From: 67-14 sp020438345
GTDB lineage: Bacteria; Actinomycetota; Thermoleophilia; Solirubrobacterales; 70-9
Reading direction: 5' to 3'
Assembly: GCA_937872475.1 (NCBI GenBank)
Contig: CALMSY010000012.1
Location: 89,432 to 153,431, forward strand
DNA: 64,000 nucleotides
Of this stretch, positions 16,152 through 24,978 are shown one piece after another (within the stretch, counting starts at the first letter, position 1; each line of letters opens with the position of its first letter). A program made the translations under genes and the position numbers. The notes under the pieces are model-generated. The model was not told where the DNA came from. It saw nothing but the letters and a program-made list of their open reading frames with translations, and did no database searches.

Positions 16152-16940
16152 ATGCCCGGTACAGCAACAGAGGCCCCGACCGGTGGCCTGCGGCAGGTCG
16201 AGGCGATGCGATACGTCACCGCGCTGCGCGAGGGTGGGTCACTCCCGGGCCTTGTCGAGGGCGACGACGACGGCACCTGGGTGGTCAAGTTTCACGGTGC
16301 CGGACAGGGGCCGGGGGCCCTGGTCGCGGAGGTGGTGGCGGGCGAGATCGCAAGGCAGGCCGGCCTTCCTGTGCCGGAACTGGTGCAGGTATCCGTGATT
16401 CCCGAGCTGGGACACGCCGAACCGGATCCGGAGATACAGGAGCTGATAAGGGCAAGCCCAGGTCTCAATCTCGGCATGGACTTCCTGCCCGGCGCTCTGC
16501 CTTTCGCGTTGTCACCTGACGACTCTTTCGATGCTGACCTGGCCGCTGAGATCGTCTTTCTTGACGCTCTGGTCACCAACATCGACCGGACACCTCGCAA
16601 CCCGAACCTGCTTACCTGGCATGGCCGCACCTGGCTGATTGACCACGGCGCGGCATTCTTCCGCCAGCATGGGTCTTCCCCCCTGGCCGAGACCGCACTG
16701 AACCCGACTCCGGTCCTTCGCGACCATGTTCTTCTGCCCGTGGCCGGGTCCCTCCGCGCTGCCGGAGACAGACTCTCGGCCGATGTCGCAGCGGCCATTG
16801 ACCCGGCCCTTGATCTGGTGCCAGACGAGTGGCTGGGCAGCGACCCGGCCGACCGGCGGGGTGATTTCAGGCTGTTTCTGGAAAGGCGCCTGGAGGGTCA
16901 GGAAATCTTCATCAGCGAGTTGGAGCCGGAAAATGAGTGA
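16152..16940 (+). CDS. HipA-like kinase family protein
   Basis: 262 residues. A reduced HipA/phosphoinositide-kinase-like fold: GTWVVKF with the ATP-contacting K46, LAAEIVFLDALVTNIDR with D145 in N-I-D-R and N150/N152 in the catalytic loop, and WLIDHG with D164 as the metal-binding DFG equivalent. These motifs are intact, so activity is likely. It is about 60% of the length of HipA toxins (~440 residues) and lacks their N-terminal HipA_N part. The next gene, encoding DUF3037, overlaps by 8 bases. HipA-like/DUF3037 pairs recur in bacteria but their role is not established. The phosphorylation target is unknown. Confidence 0.82.
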   Translation: MPGTATEAPTGGLRQVEAMRYVTALREGGSLPGLVEGDDDGTWVVKFHGAGQGPGALVAEVVAGEIARQAGLPVPELVQVSVIPELGHAEPDPEIQELIRASPGLNLGMDFLPGALPFALSPDDSFDADLAAEIVFLDALVTNIDRTPRNPNLLTWHGRTWLIDHGAAFFRQHGSSPLAETALNPTPVLRDHVLLPVAGSLRAAGDRLSADVAAAIDPALDLVPDEWLGSDPADRRGDFRLFLERRLEGQEIFISELEPENE

Positions 16941-17316
16941 ATCCAGGCCGTTCGCCTACTCGGTCCTGAGGGTCGTTCCATGTATTGAACGCGGTGAAAG
17001 ACTGAACGTCGGCCTGGTGCTCTTCTGCCGGCAGTTCGACTTTCTGGAAATGGAAGTCAGCCTGAACCACGACCGCCTCGCAGCGATCGCCCCGGATCTC
17101 GATCCCGAACCGGTCGAGGCAAGGCTGGCGGTGATTCAGCATGTGATCGCAGGTGACCCCGCTGCCGGAGCCCTGGCTCAGCTTGATCGATCCGACCGCT
17201 TCGGCTGGCTGACCGCACCCAGCTCGACCATCATCCAGAGTTCGGAAGTCCACACCGGCCTGACGAGGGAGCCCGGCGCCGAGCTTCAGAAACTGTTCGC
17301 GTCCCTGGTTCTGTAG
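16933..17316 (+). CDS. DUF3037 domain-containing protein
   Basis: 127 residues from the ATG at 16933, which overlaps the end of the HipA-like gene by 8 bases. The frame is open 69 codons further upstream but only as the out-of-phase shadow of that gene. FAYSVLRVVPCIERGERLNVGLVLFC at the start and TAPSSTIIQSSEVHTG near the end are the two conserved blocks of DUF3037. The protein is soluble with no signal. Tight coupling suggests that it works with the kinase, as substrate, regulator or partner. Function is unknown. Confidence 0.85.
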   Translation: MSESRPFAYSVLRVVPCIERGERLNVGLVLFCRQFDFLEMEVSLNHDRLAAIAPDLDPEPVEARLAVIQHVIAGDPAAGALAQLDRSDRFGWLTAPSSTIIQSSEVHTGLTREPGAELQKLFASLVL

Positions 17317-17343
17317 TCGGTCGGCCGGCGGACCCGGTCTCGG

Positions 17344-18129
17344 CTACGAGAGCAACGCCGGAAGATCGTTGATCGAATCGATCGTCGCAACCGGTTCGAT
17401 TCCTGACTCGGCGACTTTGTCCGCCTTGTACTTGCCGGTTCTGACCAGAACCGAGGGGATGCCGGCCGCCAGCCCGCCCCCGACATCACCTTCGATGTCG
17501 TCACCAACCATGATCGTGCGACCCGCCTCGGCGTTGGCGTCGGTCAAGGCCATGCGGAAGAAATCCACCGACGGCTTGCCGACCACGATCGCTTCGGTTT
17601 CCGCGGCATATTCAAGAGCGGCCGAGAAAGCCCCGACATCCAGGACGAGTCCGTCTTCCCGCTTCCAATAGCGGTTGTGCTGAAGGGTGATCAGCTCCGC
17701 ACCGTCCATCATCTGGCGGAAGGCGTAGCTCAGGGTTTCCGCCGAGAACATCGGGCCGAGGTCGCCGAGCACGATCGCGTCGGCCTTCTCTTCGGTTCCG
17801 ACCACATCGATTTCTTCGAGGTCTTCACGCAGTGACCGGGCCACCATCAGGTTCACTTTGGAGAAGCCCTTTGAGCGGCAGTATCGAACCGCCATCGCCG
17901 CCGGCGTGAGGACTTCTTCGTCAGCGACATCGAAGCCACCCCTGCGGACCCGCTGGATTACTTCCTTGCGGGAGATTGAGGATGTGTTTGTGACAAGGCG
18001 AATCGCCCCGGCTCTCTCGCGCAGCTGGGCCAACGCCGCCGGTGCACCTTCAATTGTTTCTCCCTGGATGTAGAGGACACCCTCGACATCGAGCAGAATC
18101 GCTTCGGGGTTTTCCGGCAACACGGCCAT
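17344..18129 (-). CDS. HAD-IIA family hydrolase (NagD/LHPP-like) with altered motif I
   Basis: 261 residues. Layout is that of the class IIA HAD phosphatases: motif I ILLDVEGVLY (D14, E16), motif II LVTNTSS, a large cap (about 70-180), motif III Lys in VVGKPS, and motif IV TIMVGDDIEGDV. Motif I normally reads DxDG and here is DVEG, so the general acid Asp is Glu. The LHPP branch has Ser at this position, so variation is tolerated in the group. Substrate could be a sugar phosphate, nucleotide or phosphoamino acid. It is convergent with the DUF3037 gene, with a 27-base gap. Confidence 0.85.
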   Translation of the reverse strand: MAVLPENPEAILLDVEGVLYIQGETIEGAPAALAQLRERAGAIRLVTNTSSISRKEVIQRVRRGGFDVADEEVLTPAAMAVRYCRSKGFSKVNLMVARSLREDLEEIDVVGTEEKADAIVLGDLGPMFSAETLSYAFRQMMDGAELITLQHNRYWKREDGLVLDVGAFSAALEYAAETEAIVVGKPSVDFFRMALTDANAEAGRTIMVGDDIEGDVGGGLAAGIPSVLVRTGKYKADKVAESGIEPVATIDSINDLPALLS

Positions 18130-18206
18130 ACAGGCAATTTATTCCGTGTGGGCCCACTATGCCCTGTCCCGGCGGACAATCCGTCCTGGAGGGTGCTGGG
18201 CGCCTG

Positions 18207-19031
18207 CTAGACCCGGTCTACGAAAAGGATCTGGCTGGCCACCCCGAACCTGCCGTTCCGGTCATGAAGACGGGTCGAAGTGAGGCCGGACCCGTTGCGG
18301 TCGATCTCGGTCCTCGATTCAAGCCCGATCCATTGCCCGACGGGTTCGCGAAGCAGGGAGACGTTCAGGTCACAGTTGATGAAAAGAAACTCGCCCCAGC
18401 CGACCGGATGGGCGACACCGTTGCCGAAATCGGCCGCAGCCATCGCCCTCTGGGCCCCGGTGAGTTCCTCCCCGCCGACCAGGGGGAAGTCGAGCCGGAT
18501 CCAGACCATGCCTTCGGTACCGACCCGATCGGGCCCGCCTTCGATCGCGACGACCGTGTTGGCAGTCCTGTGAAACGCTTCGCTTTCGCCGTCAGCCCAG
18601 AGCGCCTTCTCTATCGGGCGACCCTGGCCCGGACCGGGGAATGGTTCTTCCTTGACCGTGACTTGATCCGGCAGGTCAACTTCACCCCGCCGCAGCAGCA
18701 CGGCCCGACCTTCGATCAGTGTCCGGTCACCGGACTGGATCACCACCCTGACCACCCGATGTCTCCGTCCCGGCTTCACTATTTCCGCCCGGACCTCCAG
18801 CTTGCCGAGGGTGACCGGACCGTTGAAGGCAAGCGAGAGCGACGCGAGCCGCAGGTCATCTGCCAGACCGAGCCGTTCGGCCGCCCTGGCAACAAGGGCG
18901 GCCGGTGCGCCTCCGTGTGCGGCATCCTCCTGCCAGGGCCCCCGGGCGAGGCTGGTCAGCGTGATGGACTCGGTGGCACCTTCTCTGGCTGAGCCGGACG
19001 AATCGGTGATTGTCGAGATCGCGTCGGTCAT
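18207..19031 (-). CDS. Acyl-CoA thioesterase-like double-hotdog protein
   Basis: 274 residues from the ATG at 19031. The frame extends upstream to 19211 but MTDAIS gives the expected family start and upstream sequence has no conserved features. ESITLTSLARGPWQEDAAHGGAPAALVARAAERL is the N-terminal hotdog of the TesB-like/4HBT_3 group, with HGG as the substrate-loop motif. The second hotdog contains NCDLNVSLLREPVGQWIGLESRTEI near the C-terminus. The family hydrolyses acyl-CoA thioesters. No operon partner is present. Confidence 0.85.
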   Translation of the reverse strand: MTDAISTITDSSGSAREGATESITLTSLARGPWQEDAAHGGAPAALVARAAERLGLADDLRLASLSLAFNGPVTLGKLEVRAEIVKPGRRHRVVRVVIQSGDRTLIEGRAVLLRRGEVDLPDQVTVKEEPFPGPGQGRPIEKALWADGESEAFHRTANTVVAIEGGPDRVGTEGMVWIRLDFPLVGGEELTGAQRAMAAADFGNGVAHPVGWGEFLFINCDLNVSLLREPVGQWIGLESRTEIDRNGSGLTSTRLHDRNGRFGVASQILFVDRV

Positions 19032-19155
19032 CGCGAACCTCGCAAATCGAAAAAGAGGATGCCGGGGGCGGCGAGGTGCTCGGGACGGTTCTTCAGCCTC
19101 ATGGAGGCAACTTACCCGGTTGTGAGCGAAGTCAACGAGGCATATCCTCTGTCTC

Positions 19156-19896
19156 ATGCCTATCACCGAGAAGGTCACCCTGCATGCACTGCCGCCGTCC
19201 CATCCCTGCAAAACCGTGGGTGCCGCGCTTGACTACAAGGGCATCGAATACGAGTGGGTCAACCTTGATTTCGGCAAGCACAACGAGCAGATCACCGAGC
19301 TCTACGGAGCAGGAAACACCCGGGTACCCGGCCTGACGATCGGGGAAGAGAAGATCCACGGATCAACCAACATCCTCAAACGCCTGGAGGAACTGGTCCC
19401 CGAGAATCCGCTTTACCCGGCGGGAATCTCGGAGCAGGTCCGGGCGGCTGAGCTCTGGGCTGACGGTGACCTTCAGGATTTCGGCCGCCGGATCCCCTGG
19501 GGAGCCCTCTACTTCCGTCCGGAGATGCTCGGCAAGCTGAATGGTGTCGAGGAGCTGGACCCGGCCGGGACGGACTTCGCGATGAGGTTCGTCCACTCGA
19601 CGTGGAAGTACCACAATATCTCCTCGGTCCAGATCGCCGAGGACCTCGAAAAGCTGCCCGCGATGATCGACGAGATCGACGGCATGGCCGGGCAAGGACT
19701 GCTCGATGGCGAGCATCCCACCGCCGCGGACTTTCAGATCGGATCATCGGTCTGGGTGATCGCCACGATCTCCGATGTGAAGCCGGTAGTCGAAGGGAGC
19801 GCCGCCGCGAGGGTCGCCGAGCGTTATTTCGGTGAAATACCGGAACTGGTCCCTGCCGGTGCTTTCCCGGCCAGCTGGATCAGGCTTCGCGACTGA
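19156..19896 (+). CDS. Glutathione S-transferase family protein
   Basis: 246 residues. The N-terminal thioredoxin-like domain (VTLHALPPSHPCKTVGAALDYKGIEYEWVNLDF) has Ser-His-Pro-Cys in the position of the active-site region, and the cis-Pro motif TRVPGLTIG followed by HGSTNILKRLEE is present. The C-terminal all-alpha domain includes GEHPTAADFQIGSSVW, the usual N-capping box. Actinobacteria generally lack glutathione, so the thiol partner is uncertain. The last 73 bases overlap the 3' end of the convergent cyclopropane synthase gene. Confidence 0.85.
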   Translation: MPITEKVTLHALPPSHPCKTVGAALDYKGIEYEWVNLDFGKHNEQITELYGAGNTRVPGLTIGEEKIHGSTNILKRLEELVPENPLYPAGISEQVRAAELWADGDLQDFGRRIPWGALYFRPEMLGKLNGVEELDPAGTDFAMRFVHSTWKYHNISSVQIAEDLEKLPAMIDEIDGMAGQGLLDGEHPTAADFQIGSSVWVIATISDVKPVVEGSAAARVAERYFGEIPELVPAGAFPASWIRLRD

Positions 19897-21068
19897 GGTT
19901 TAGCCAGCAGAAGCTGGAAATCGCTGTTTCGACCGGAGCGGAAGCCGCCTTCGGCCACGGTCAGGTAAAGCACCCACATCCGGCGGAAAGGTTCGTCGTA
20001 GCCGAGTTCTTCCAGCCGGGAGGTCACCGCGTTGAAGCGCGCCCTCCATTCGGCGAGGGTGCGCGCATAGTCGATCCGGAGCTCGTCACTCCAGGCGATT
20101 GTCAGGTCGGACACAGTCCCGAGACAGCGGCGGATCTCAGCCATCGAGGGAAGGCAGCCACCGGGGAAGACATATCGGCTGATGAAGCTGCGGGAGGCCT
20201 TCTCCCGTTCATAGGCATCGTCGTCAATCGTGATCGCCTGGAGCAGCATGGACCCATCCGGTTCAAGCAACTCGGAGCACTTGCGGAAGTAGGTCGGGAA
20301 GTCTCTCCAGCCGACTGCCTCGATCATCTCGATTGAAACAAGGCGGTCGAACTTCCCGGTCAGGTCGCGGTAATCAACCTCGATCACCTCGATCCGGTCC
20401 GACAGCCCTTCGCGTTCGATCCGTTCGCGGGCGAGCTCTGCCTGTTCGCCGGAGATTGTGGTCGTGGTGATCCGGCACCCGGAAGCCCGGGCCAGATGAA
20501 TCGAGAGGCCGCCCCAGCCCGTACCGATTTCAAGCAGGTGGACGTCGGGGCCGAGTTCAAGCTGGTCCGCGATCTGATCCATCTTGGCGATCTGGGCCTG
20601 TTCGAGAGTCTCCTCCGGACCGCCCCGGTAAACCGCTGACGAATAGTTCATCGACTCATCGAGAAAAAGTGAAAACAGCTCATTGCCCAGGTCATAATGC
20701 GCGGCGATCTGCCTCTTCCCCCGCGACCGGGTTGTCCTCGGCATAAGGAACCCGATTCGCTGCATCGGCCAGAGCAGGAAGCGGAACCGGCGGCGCAGCC
20801 GGTCCAACTGACCGAGGTTCTCACCGGCGATGGTCGCCAGTGTGACCAAATCATCACAGTCCCACTCGCCGAGCATGTATCCCTCGGCCATACCGGTGCT
20901 GCCCTTCAGCATCCGCCGCCAGGCCCGCTGGTCGTGAACCACGACGCTGGTCTGCCTCTCTGCGTCCGGCTCGCCGATCGCGGTGCTCCCGTTCTCTTCC
21001 ACGAATTCGATCCGGCCGGTCTCAAGCTTCCCGATCACCGCCAGGACCATCCGTCGCCACATGTTCAA
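19824..21068 (-). CDS. cfa: Cyclopropane-fatty-acyl-phospholipid synthase family methyltransferase
   Basis: 414 residues. N-terminal lipid-binding part includes SVVVHDQRAWRRMLKGSTGMAEGYMLGEWDCDDL, as in Cfa. The methyltransferase core has AAHYDLGNELFSLFLDESMNYSSAVY, motif I LLEIGTGWGGLSIHLA and the catalytic-site Glu region VSIEMIEAVG, then FISRYVFPGGCLPS. These identify a Cfa/CmaA type enzyme that transfers a methylene from S-adenosylmethionine to unsaturated acyl chains in membrane phospholipids. ATGA-coupled to the upstream secreted-protein gene. Its last ~24 codons overlap the convergent GST gene. Confidence 0.92.
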   Translation of the reverse strand: MNMWRRMVLAVIGKLETGRIEFVEENGSTAIGEPDAERQTSVVVHDQRAWRRMLKGSTGMAEGYMLGEWDCDDLVTLATIAGENLGQLDRLRRRFRFLLWPMQRIGFLMPRTTRSRGKRQIAAHYDLGNELFSLFLDESMNYSSAVYRGGPEETLEQAQIAKMDQIADQLELGPDVHLLEIGTGWGGLSIHLARASGCRITTTTISGEQAELARERIEREGLSDRIEVIEVDYRDLTGKFDRLVSIEMIEAVGWRDFPTYFRKCSELLEPDGSMLLQAITIDDDAYEREKASRSFISRYVFPGGCLPSMAEIRRCLGTVSDLTIAWSDELRIDYARTLAEWRARFNAVTSRLEELGYDEPFRRMWVLYLTVAEGGFRSGRNSDFQLLLAKPQSRSLIQLAGKAPAGTSSGISPK

Positions 21069-22996
21069 ATGGTCCTCCGCCTACGTTGCTCCCCGTTCCT
21101 TGCTCCGGAGCCCTCCGCCTTCCGAAGCCGCACTTTCACCCCGTCACCCTGGCTTTTGATCCCTGCAGCTTTCGCTTTGATCCAGAGTGATTTCCGGCCT
21201 GCTGACGCATCCTTGCTGACCCTCACTTTCAAACGGCGAACGACTGATTTTCCAGCATCGAGCCTGGCCACTTTCAGGCAACGGACGGGCGCCTTCTTCC
21301 AACGGGCCTTCCGGGCACAGATCGCGATGCCTTCAGCAGTCATGCCACCAATGTTTCGCACCGTTACCTTGATCTTTCTGGTCCCGCCCGGCCGCAAAAT
21401 GAGACTTGCCGGCTTGACGTTGACTACAAGCCTTGCAGGCGTGAGCTCCACATCCGGCTGCTTGTAAACCGGCTCCGCCGCTCCGGGTTCCGGCCGGAGC
21501 GGATTGTCAACCTGGTCCGATCGAAGCTGGCCGAGGGCGGCGTCAGCCTCAGGCCCGTCAAACCAGGTGACCCGTCGTACCTCGAAAAGGTTCGCTGGCC
21601 CCAGGGTCGGGTCGGTGTTCACTCCACCGGGCACCGGTGGCATGGTCACCATCGGCCCTGCCGCCCCGAACGAGTGGCCATCACCGGAGCAGAGCATTGA
21701 ACTTGCCGGATTCGGGGTCGCCATGTCCTGGTAATAGGAGGACTGGGAGACACCTTCGATGTCAGTCGTCAGTCGCGCGACGTTGGTCACGGATCCGTAC
21801 TGGCCGGAAAACTGGTCCCAGCTGATCTGTCCGGCCACCGGGTTGTCCTGAATTCCGTCAATGGTCATGCCGGACGGGTTGTTCGAATTCCGGTAGACCA
21901 TCCCCGACGCGTCCGGCGCGAGATCCATCGCCGACACGAACTGGTTGATCCCGGGATGGACCCGAAGGTAGGTGCGGGTTTCCCAGATGCCTTCGTAAAA
22001 GATGTAGTCCCGCTGGGCGAACGTCCCGCTGTTTGCCCCGACGAAGGAACGAATCGCCCGTACCGGACCATCCAGATTGGCGATGAAGCCGCCACCGCCT
22101 CGGCTGAAAGTCAGTTCATTGCGACCACAGCCGGTCTGCCCCACAGTCGATTTGTCGCCGTCCAGAAGGTCAACATCCGGGGCGCTCGCGGCGGCGATCA
22201 CCATGCGGTCAACCATCCATCGCCCGGGGAATCCGAGCTCGTAGCGAGCCGTGGTGACGGTCGACTTTTCCGGGTTGACCGGCGGGCCGGCGATGTTGTC
22301 TCCGATGCTCCCGTAGTGGTACCCGGCCCGGTACCCCCCAACGAGCAGCGGGTCGTACGTTTGCTCGTATAGGACCATGTCTGTTTCAGCAGCAGGGTCA
22401 AGCCCGCTTGTCGTCCGAAAGAGATACAGAAAGCGAGATCCGGAGGGGTCAAGCGGATCAGTAACTTTGACTGGGGTCCGGGTTCCGGGGTCCACTCCCT
22501 CGGGGGCCTCCACACCGCCGGCGGCGATTCCCGCATCAACGGCCATCATCGCGATTTCGTCATCTGCATCGAACTTCGGATCTCCCTTGGTGCCGGGGAC
22601 CACCGCACCGCTTCCTCGATTGGCAGGCGTTGTCACGGTCTGTGGCACGCCATCGGCTTCAGCCCAGGTATTCGGGTCGGCGTACGCCATCGCCCGGAAC
22701 TCATTGTTCGAATTGAAGACAGACTGGCGGACCGGCCGGTAATCGATCAGTTTGCGCTCGTCGACCTGCACCGGGACCTGGATCCAGCTGCCGTCGAAAG
22801 AGAAGGCAACGACCTGCTCCGGCTCGATCCCGATCAGGAGCGGAGTTTCTGAACCGGTGATGACCACCGGCTCCGTGTCCCGGTCATCAAGCCCCGCCGA
22901 CGCGCTGGACGGCCCAACGACAAGCGCCAAACCGACAATGCCGGCGAAGATGAACCTGACTGGACCCCGATGCGCTTTCATCTCTCCACTAAACAT
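21065..22996 (-). CDS. Large secreted protein of unknown function with C-terminal CARDB/NEW3-like domain
   Basis: 643 residues. A signal peptide is visible (FIFAGIVGLALVVGPSSASAG). I do not recognise the ~500-residue central region. It contains many aromatic and Gly/Asn/Asp residues, KFDADDEIAMMAVDAG near 140, and alternating strand-like segments suggesting a beta-rich fold. The C-terminal ~120 residues (PASLILRPGGTRKIKVTVRNIGGMTAEG onward) look like a CARDB/NEW3-type beta-sandwich and end in a strongly basic tail rich in Lys and Arg. A start 15 bases downstream is possible. It overlaps cfa by four bases, so the two are co-translated, suggesting a cell-envelope role. Confidence 0.75.
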   Translation of the reverse strand: MFSGEMKAHRGPVRFIFAGIVGLALVVGPSSASAGLDDRDTEPVVITGSETPLLIGIEPEQVVAFSFDGSWIQVPVQVDERKLIDYRPVRQSVFNSNNEFRAMAYADPNTWAEADGVPQTVTTPANRGSGAVVPGTKGDPKFDADDEIAMMAVDAGIAAGGVEAPEGVDPGTRTPVKVTDPLDPSGSRFLYLFRTTSGLDPAAETDMVLYEQTYDPLLVGGYRAGYHYGSIGDNIAGPPVNPEKSTVTTARYELGFPGRWMVDRMVIAAASAPDVDLLDGDKSTVGQTGCGRNELTFSRGGGGFIANLDGPVRAIRSFVGANSGTFAQRDYIFYEGIWETRTYLRVHPGINQFVSAMDLAPDASGMVYRNSNNPSGMTIDGIQDNPVAGQISWDQFSGQYGSVTNVARLTTDIEGVSQSSYYQDMATPNPASSMLCSGDGHSFGAAGPMVTMPPVPGGVNTDPTLGPANLFEVRRVTWFDGPEADAALGQLRSDQVDNPLRPEPGAAEPVYKQPDVELTPARLVVNVKPASLILRPGGTRKIKVTVRNIGGMTAEGIAICARKARWKKAPVRCLKVARLDAGKSVVRRLKVRVSKDASAGRKSLWIKAKAAGIKSQGDGVKVRLRKAEGSGARNGEQRRRRTI

Positions 22997-23008
22997 GAGT
23001 CGGAAACC

Positions 23009-24373
23009 TCAGTTGCGCCTTCCCGTTCCCGGCCCGACCACGAAGCAGATGATCAGGAAGCCGACCATGGCGGCGACAGCGTTGAAACGGAAGGCGATGT
23101 GAAGGCCATCTACCAGGCCGCTGGCTGAGGCAAACAGCGTGGTGGTCAGCGCCAGGCCGACCGAGCCTCCCGCCACCTGGAACATGTAAATGATCCCGCC
23201 GGCAAGACTGGAGCGTGAATCATCGACCGCGGTCACCCCGATCGTGGTGATTGACGAGTAGAAAAGGCCGATCCCGATTCCGAGTATCACCATCCCCGGG
23301 ATGATCCCGCCGGTCGCCCCGGATTCCTCCACTCCGAATGAGAGAAGCAATGGCCCAAGGGCAATGCATGCTGCGCCGAGCGTGACGATAGGACGACCAC
23401 CGACCCGGTTGTAGAGCGGTCCGGCGACGAACGAGGTCAGCGCAAAGACGGCCATGAACGGCAGGAGCCCCAGACCGGATTCGAAAGCAGAAAGCCCCCC
23501 GGCTTTCTGCAGGTACTGAGGGATATAGAACAGAGCCGAGAAGAAGGTGGCCGAAATGAAAAGAATCGAAACGCAGGACGCGGTGAAAGTTGCGTTCCGC
23601 ATCACATCCCGGGGAACCAGCGCGTGAGTCCCGGCGCGACGCTCGACCAGGGCGAAGCAGGCCAGCAGCAGGAGCGAAGCGGCAATCGCGCCGATGATTC
23701 TCGGATCCCCCCAGCCGAGGTCCACCACCTGGTCAAGCGCGACCATGAAAAGAACCAGACCAAGGGAGACCGTGACGATCCCCGCGTAGTCGATCCTCCG
23801 GTCGTCGGTCTCGGGGCGTGGCTGATGAATCAGAAGCCAGACGGCGAAGATCGCGGTAAGGGCGATCGGCACATTCAGGAAAAGGATCCAGCGCCAACTC
23901 GCAAATTCGGTCAATGCCCCGCCGAGCAGCGGACCCAGAGCGTTGCCGACCCCGGCCACCCCGAGGATCAGGCCACCTGCCAGGCCTGCCTTGCTGGAGG
24001 GAAGCTCGGCGAAGGTCATGCCGAGCACGGCTGGCCACATCAAAGCCCCGCCGATGCCCATCACCGCCCGGGCAGCGATCAGCCAGGCCTCGGACTGGGC
24101 CGTGCCGGCAGCCAGCGAGGCGACCAGGAAGATCCCGGCTCCGGCGAAGAAGACCTCGCGTCGGCCAAACAGGTCGGCCAGCCGGCCACCGGTGACGATC
24201 AGCACGCCGAACACCAGGGCGTAGGCATTGACCACCCATTGGACAGTCGTGATGTCCGTATCGAAATCCTTTTCGATCGCCGGCAGTGCGACATTCATCG
24301 CAGTGATGTCATTGGCGATGACAAAAACTCCGAGCGCCATCGCCCCGAGGGCGAGATAGGTGGACCGGGTCAC
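23009..24373 (-). CDS. MFS transporter, DHA2-like drug exporter
   Basis: 454 residues, 12-14 helices. Motif A GGRLADLFGRREVF, motif C-like LGVAGVGNALGPLLGGAL and NDITAMNVALPAIEKDF at the start are characteristic of the EmrB/QacA (DHA2) family of proton antiporters. The substrate is unknown. The C-terminus is short. It is divergent from greA, with a 117-base gap. Confidence 0.9.
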   Translation of the reverse strand: MTRSTYLALGAMALGVFVIANDITAMNVALPAIEKDFDTDITTVQWVVNAYALVFGVLIVTGGRLADLFGRREVFFAGAGIFLVASLAAGTAQSEAWLIAARAVMGIGGALMWPAVLGMTFAELPSSKAGLAGGLILGVAGVGNALGPLLGGALTEFASWRWILFLNVPIALTAIFAVWLLIHQPRPETDDRRIDYAGIVTVSLGLVLFMVALDQVVDLGWGDPRIIGAIAASLLLLACFALVERRAGTHALVPRDVMRNATFTASCVSILFISATFFSALFYIPQYLQKAGGLSAFESGLGLLPFMAVFALTSFVAGPLYNRVGGRPIVTLGAACIALGPLLLSFGVEESGATGGIIPGMVILGIGIGLFYSSITTIGVTAVDDSRSSLAGGIIYMFQVAGGSVGLALTTTLFASASGLVDGLHIAFRFNAVAAMVGFLIICFVVGPGTGRRN

Positions 24374-24490
24374 ACCTCCAGCTTAGGCGCCGGTGGGGTG
24401 CCGCTCAAGTGGTTCGCACGGCCCGGCCGAACAGCTTTCGAGATCGGGACCCTTCGATACCGGGGTGAACGCACCCAATAGGCTGGGTTC

Positions 24491-24967
24491 ATGACTGATT
24501 CAGATGAAACCGGGGAGTCGATCACGGCCGAAGGCTTGAAGCTGCTCAAGGTCGAGCTGGAAGAACTCGAAGGTCCTGCTCGCGAAAAGATCGCCGAACG
24601 GCTCAAGGTCGCCAGGGAGCTCGGGGATCTCAAGGAGAACGCCGAGTACCACATCGCCAAGGAAGACCAGGCTCATCTCGAAACCAAGATCCAGCGACTT
24701 CGTGAACGCGAGAAGAACGCGGTCGTGGTTGATGTCGAAGCCTCCGGCGATGCTTTCGCATTCGGTCGCACCGCGGAGATCACCGACGGATCAGGCCGCC
24801 GGCTTACCTGGACTCTGGTTGGTTCGACCGAGGCGAACCTGGCCGAAGGGAGGCTCAGCGCCGAATCACCGGTCGGTCAGGCCCTGCGCAACCGGAAGGT
24901 CGGAGAAGAGGTGAAGATCGCCACCCCCAAGGGCGAACGGATCTTCACCATCAACTCGGTCAGCTGA
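24491..24967 (+). CDS. greA: Transcription elongation factor GreA
   Basis: 158 residues. The N-terminal antiparallel coiled coil (SITAEGLKLLKVELEELEGPAR ... ELGDLKENAEYHIAKEDQ) carries the conserved tip with Asp and Glu (GDLKENAEY) that reaches the RNA polymerase active site and stimulates cleavage of backtracked RNA. The C-terminal FKBP-like domain contains SPVGQALRNRKVGEEVKIATP. Length matches the family. Single gene, converging with a secreted-protein gene 12 bases away. Confidence 0.95.
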   Translation: MTDSDETGESITAEGLKLLKVELEELEGPAREKIAERLKVARELGDLKENAEYHIAKEDQAHLETKIQRLREREKNAVVVDVEASGDAFAFGRTAEITDGSGRRLTWTLVGSTEANLAEGRLSAESPVGQALRNRKVGEEVKIATPKGERIFTINSVS

Positions 24968-24978
24968 GTCGGTCCTCT

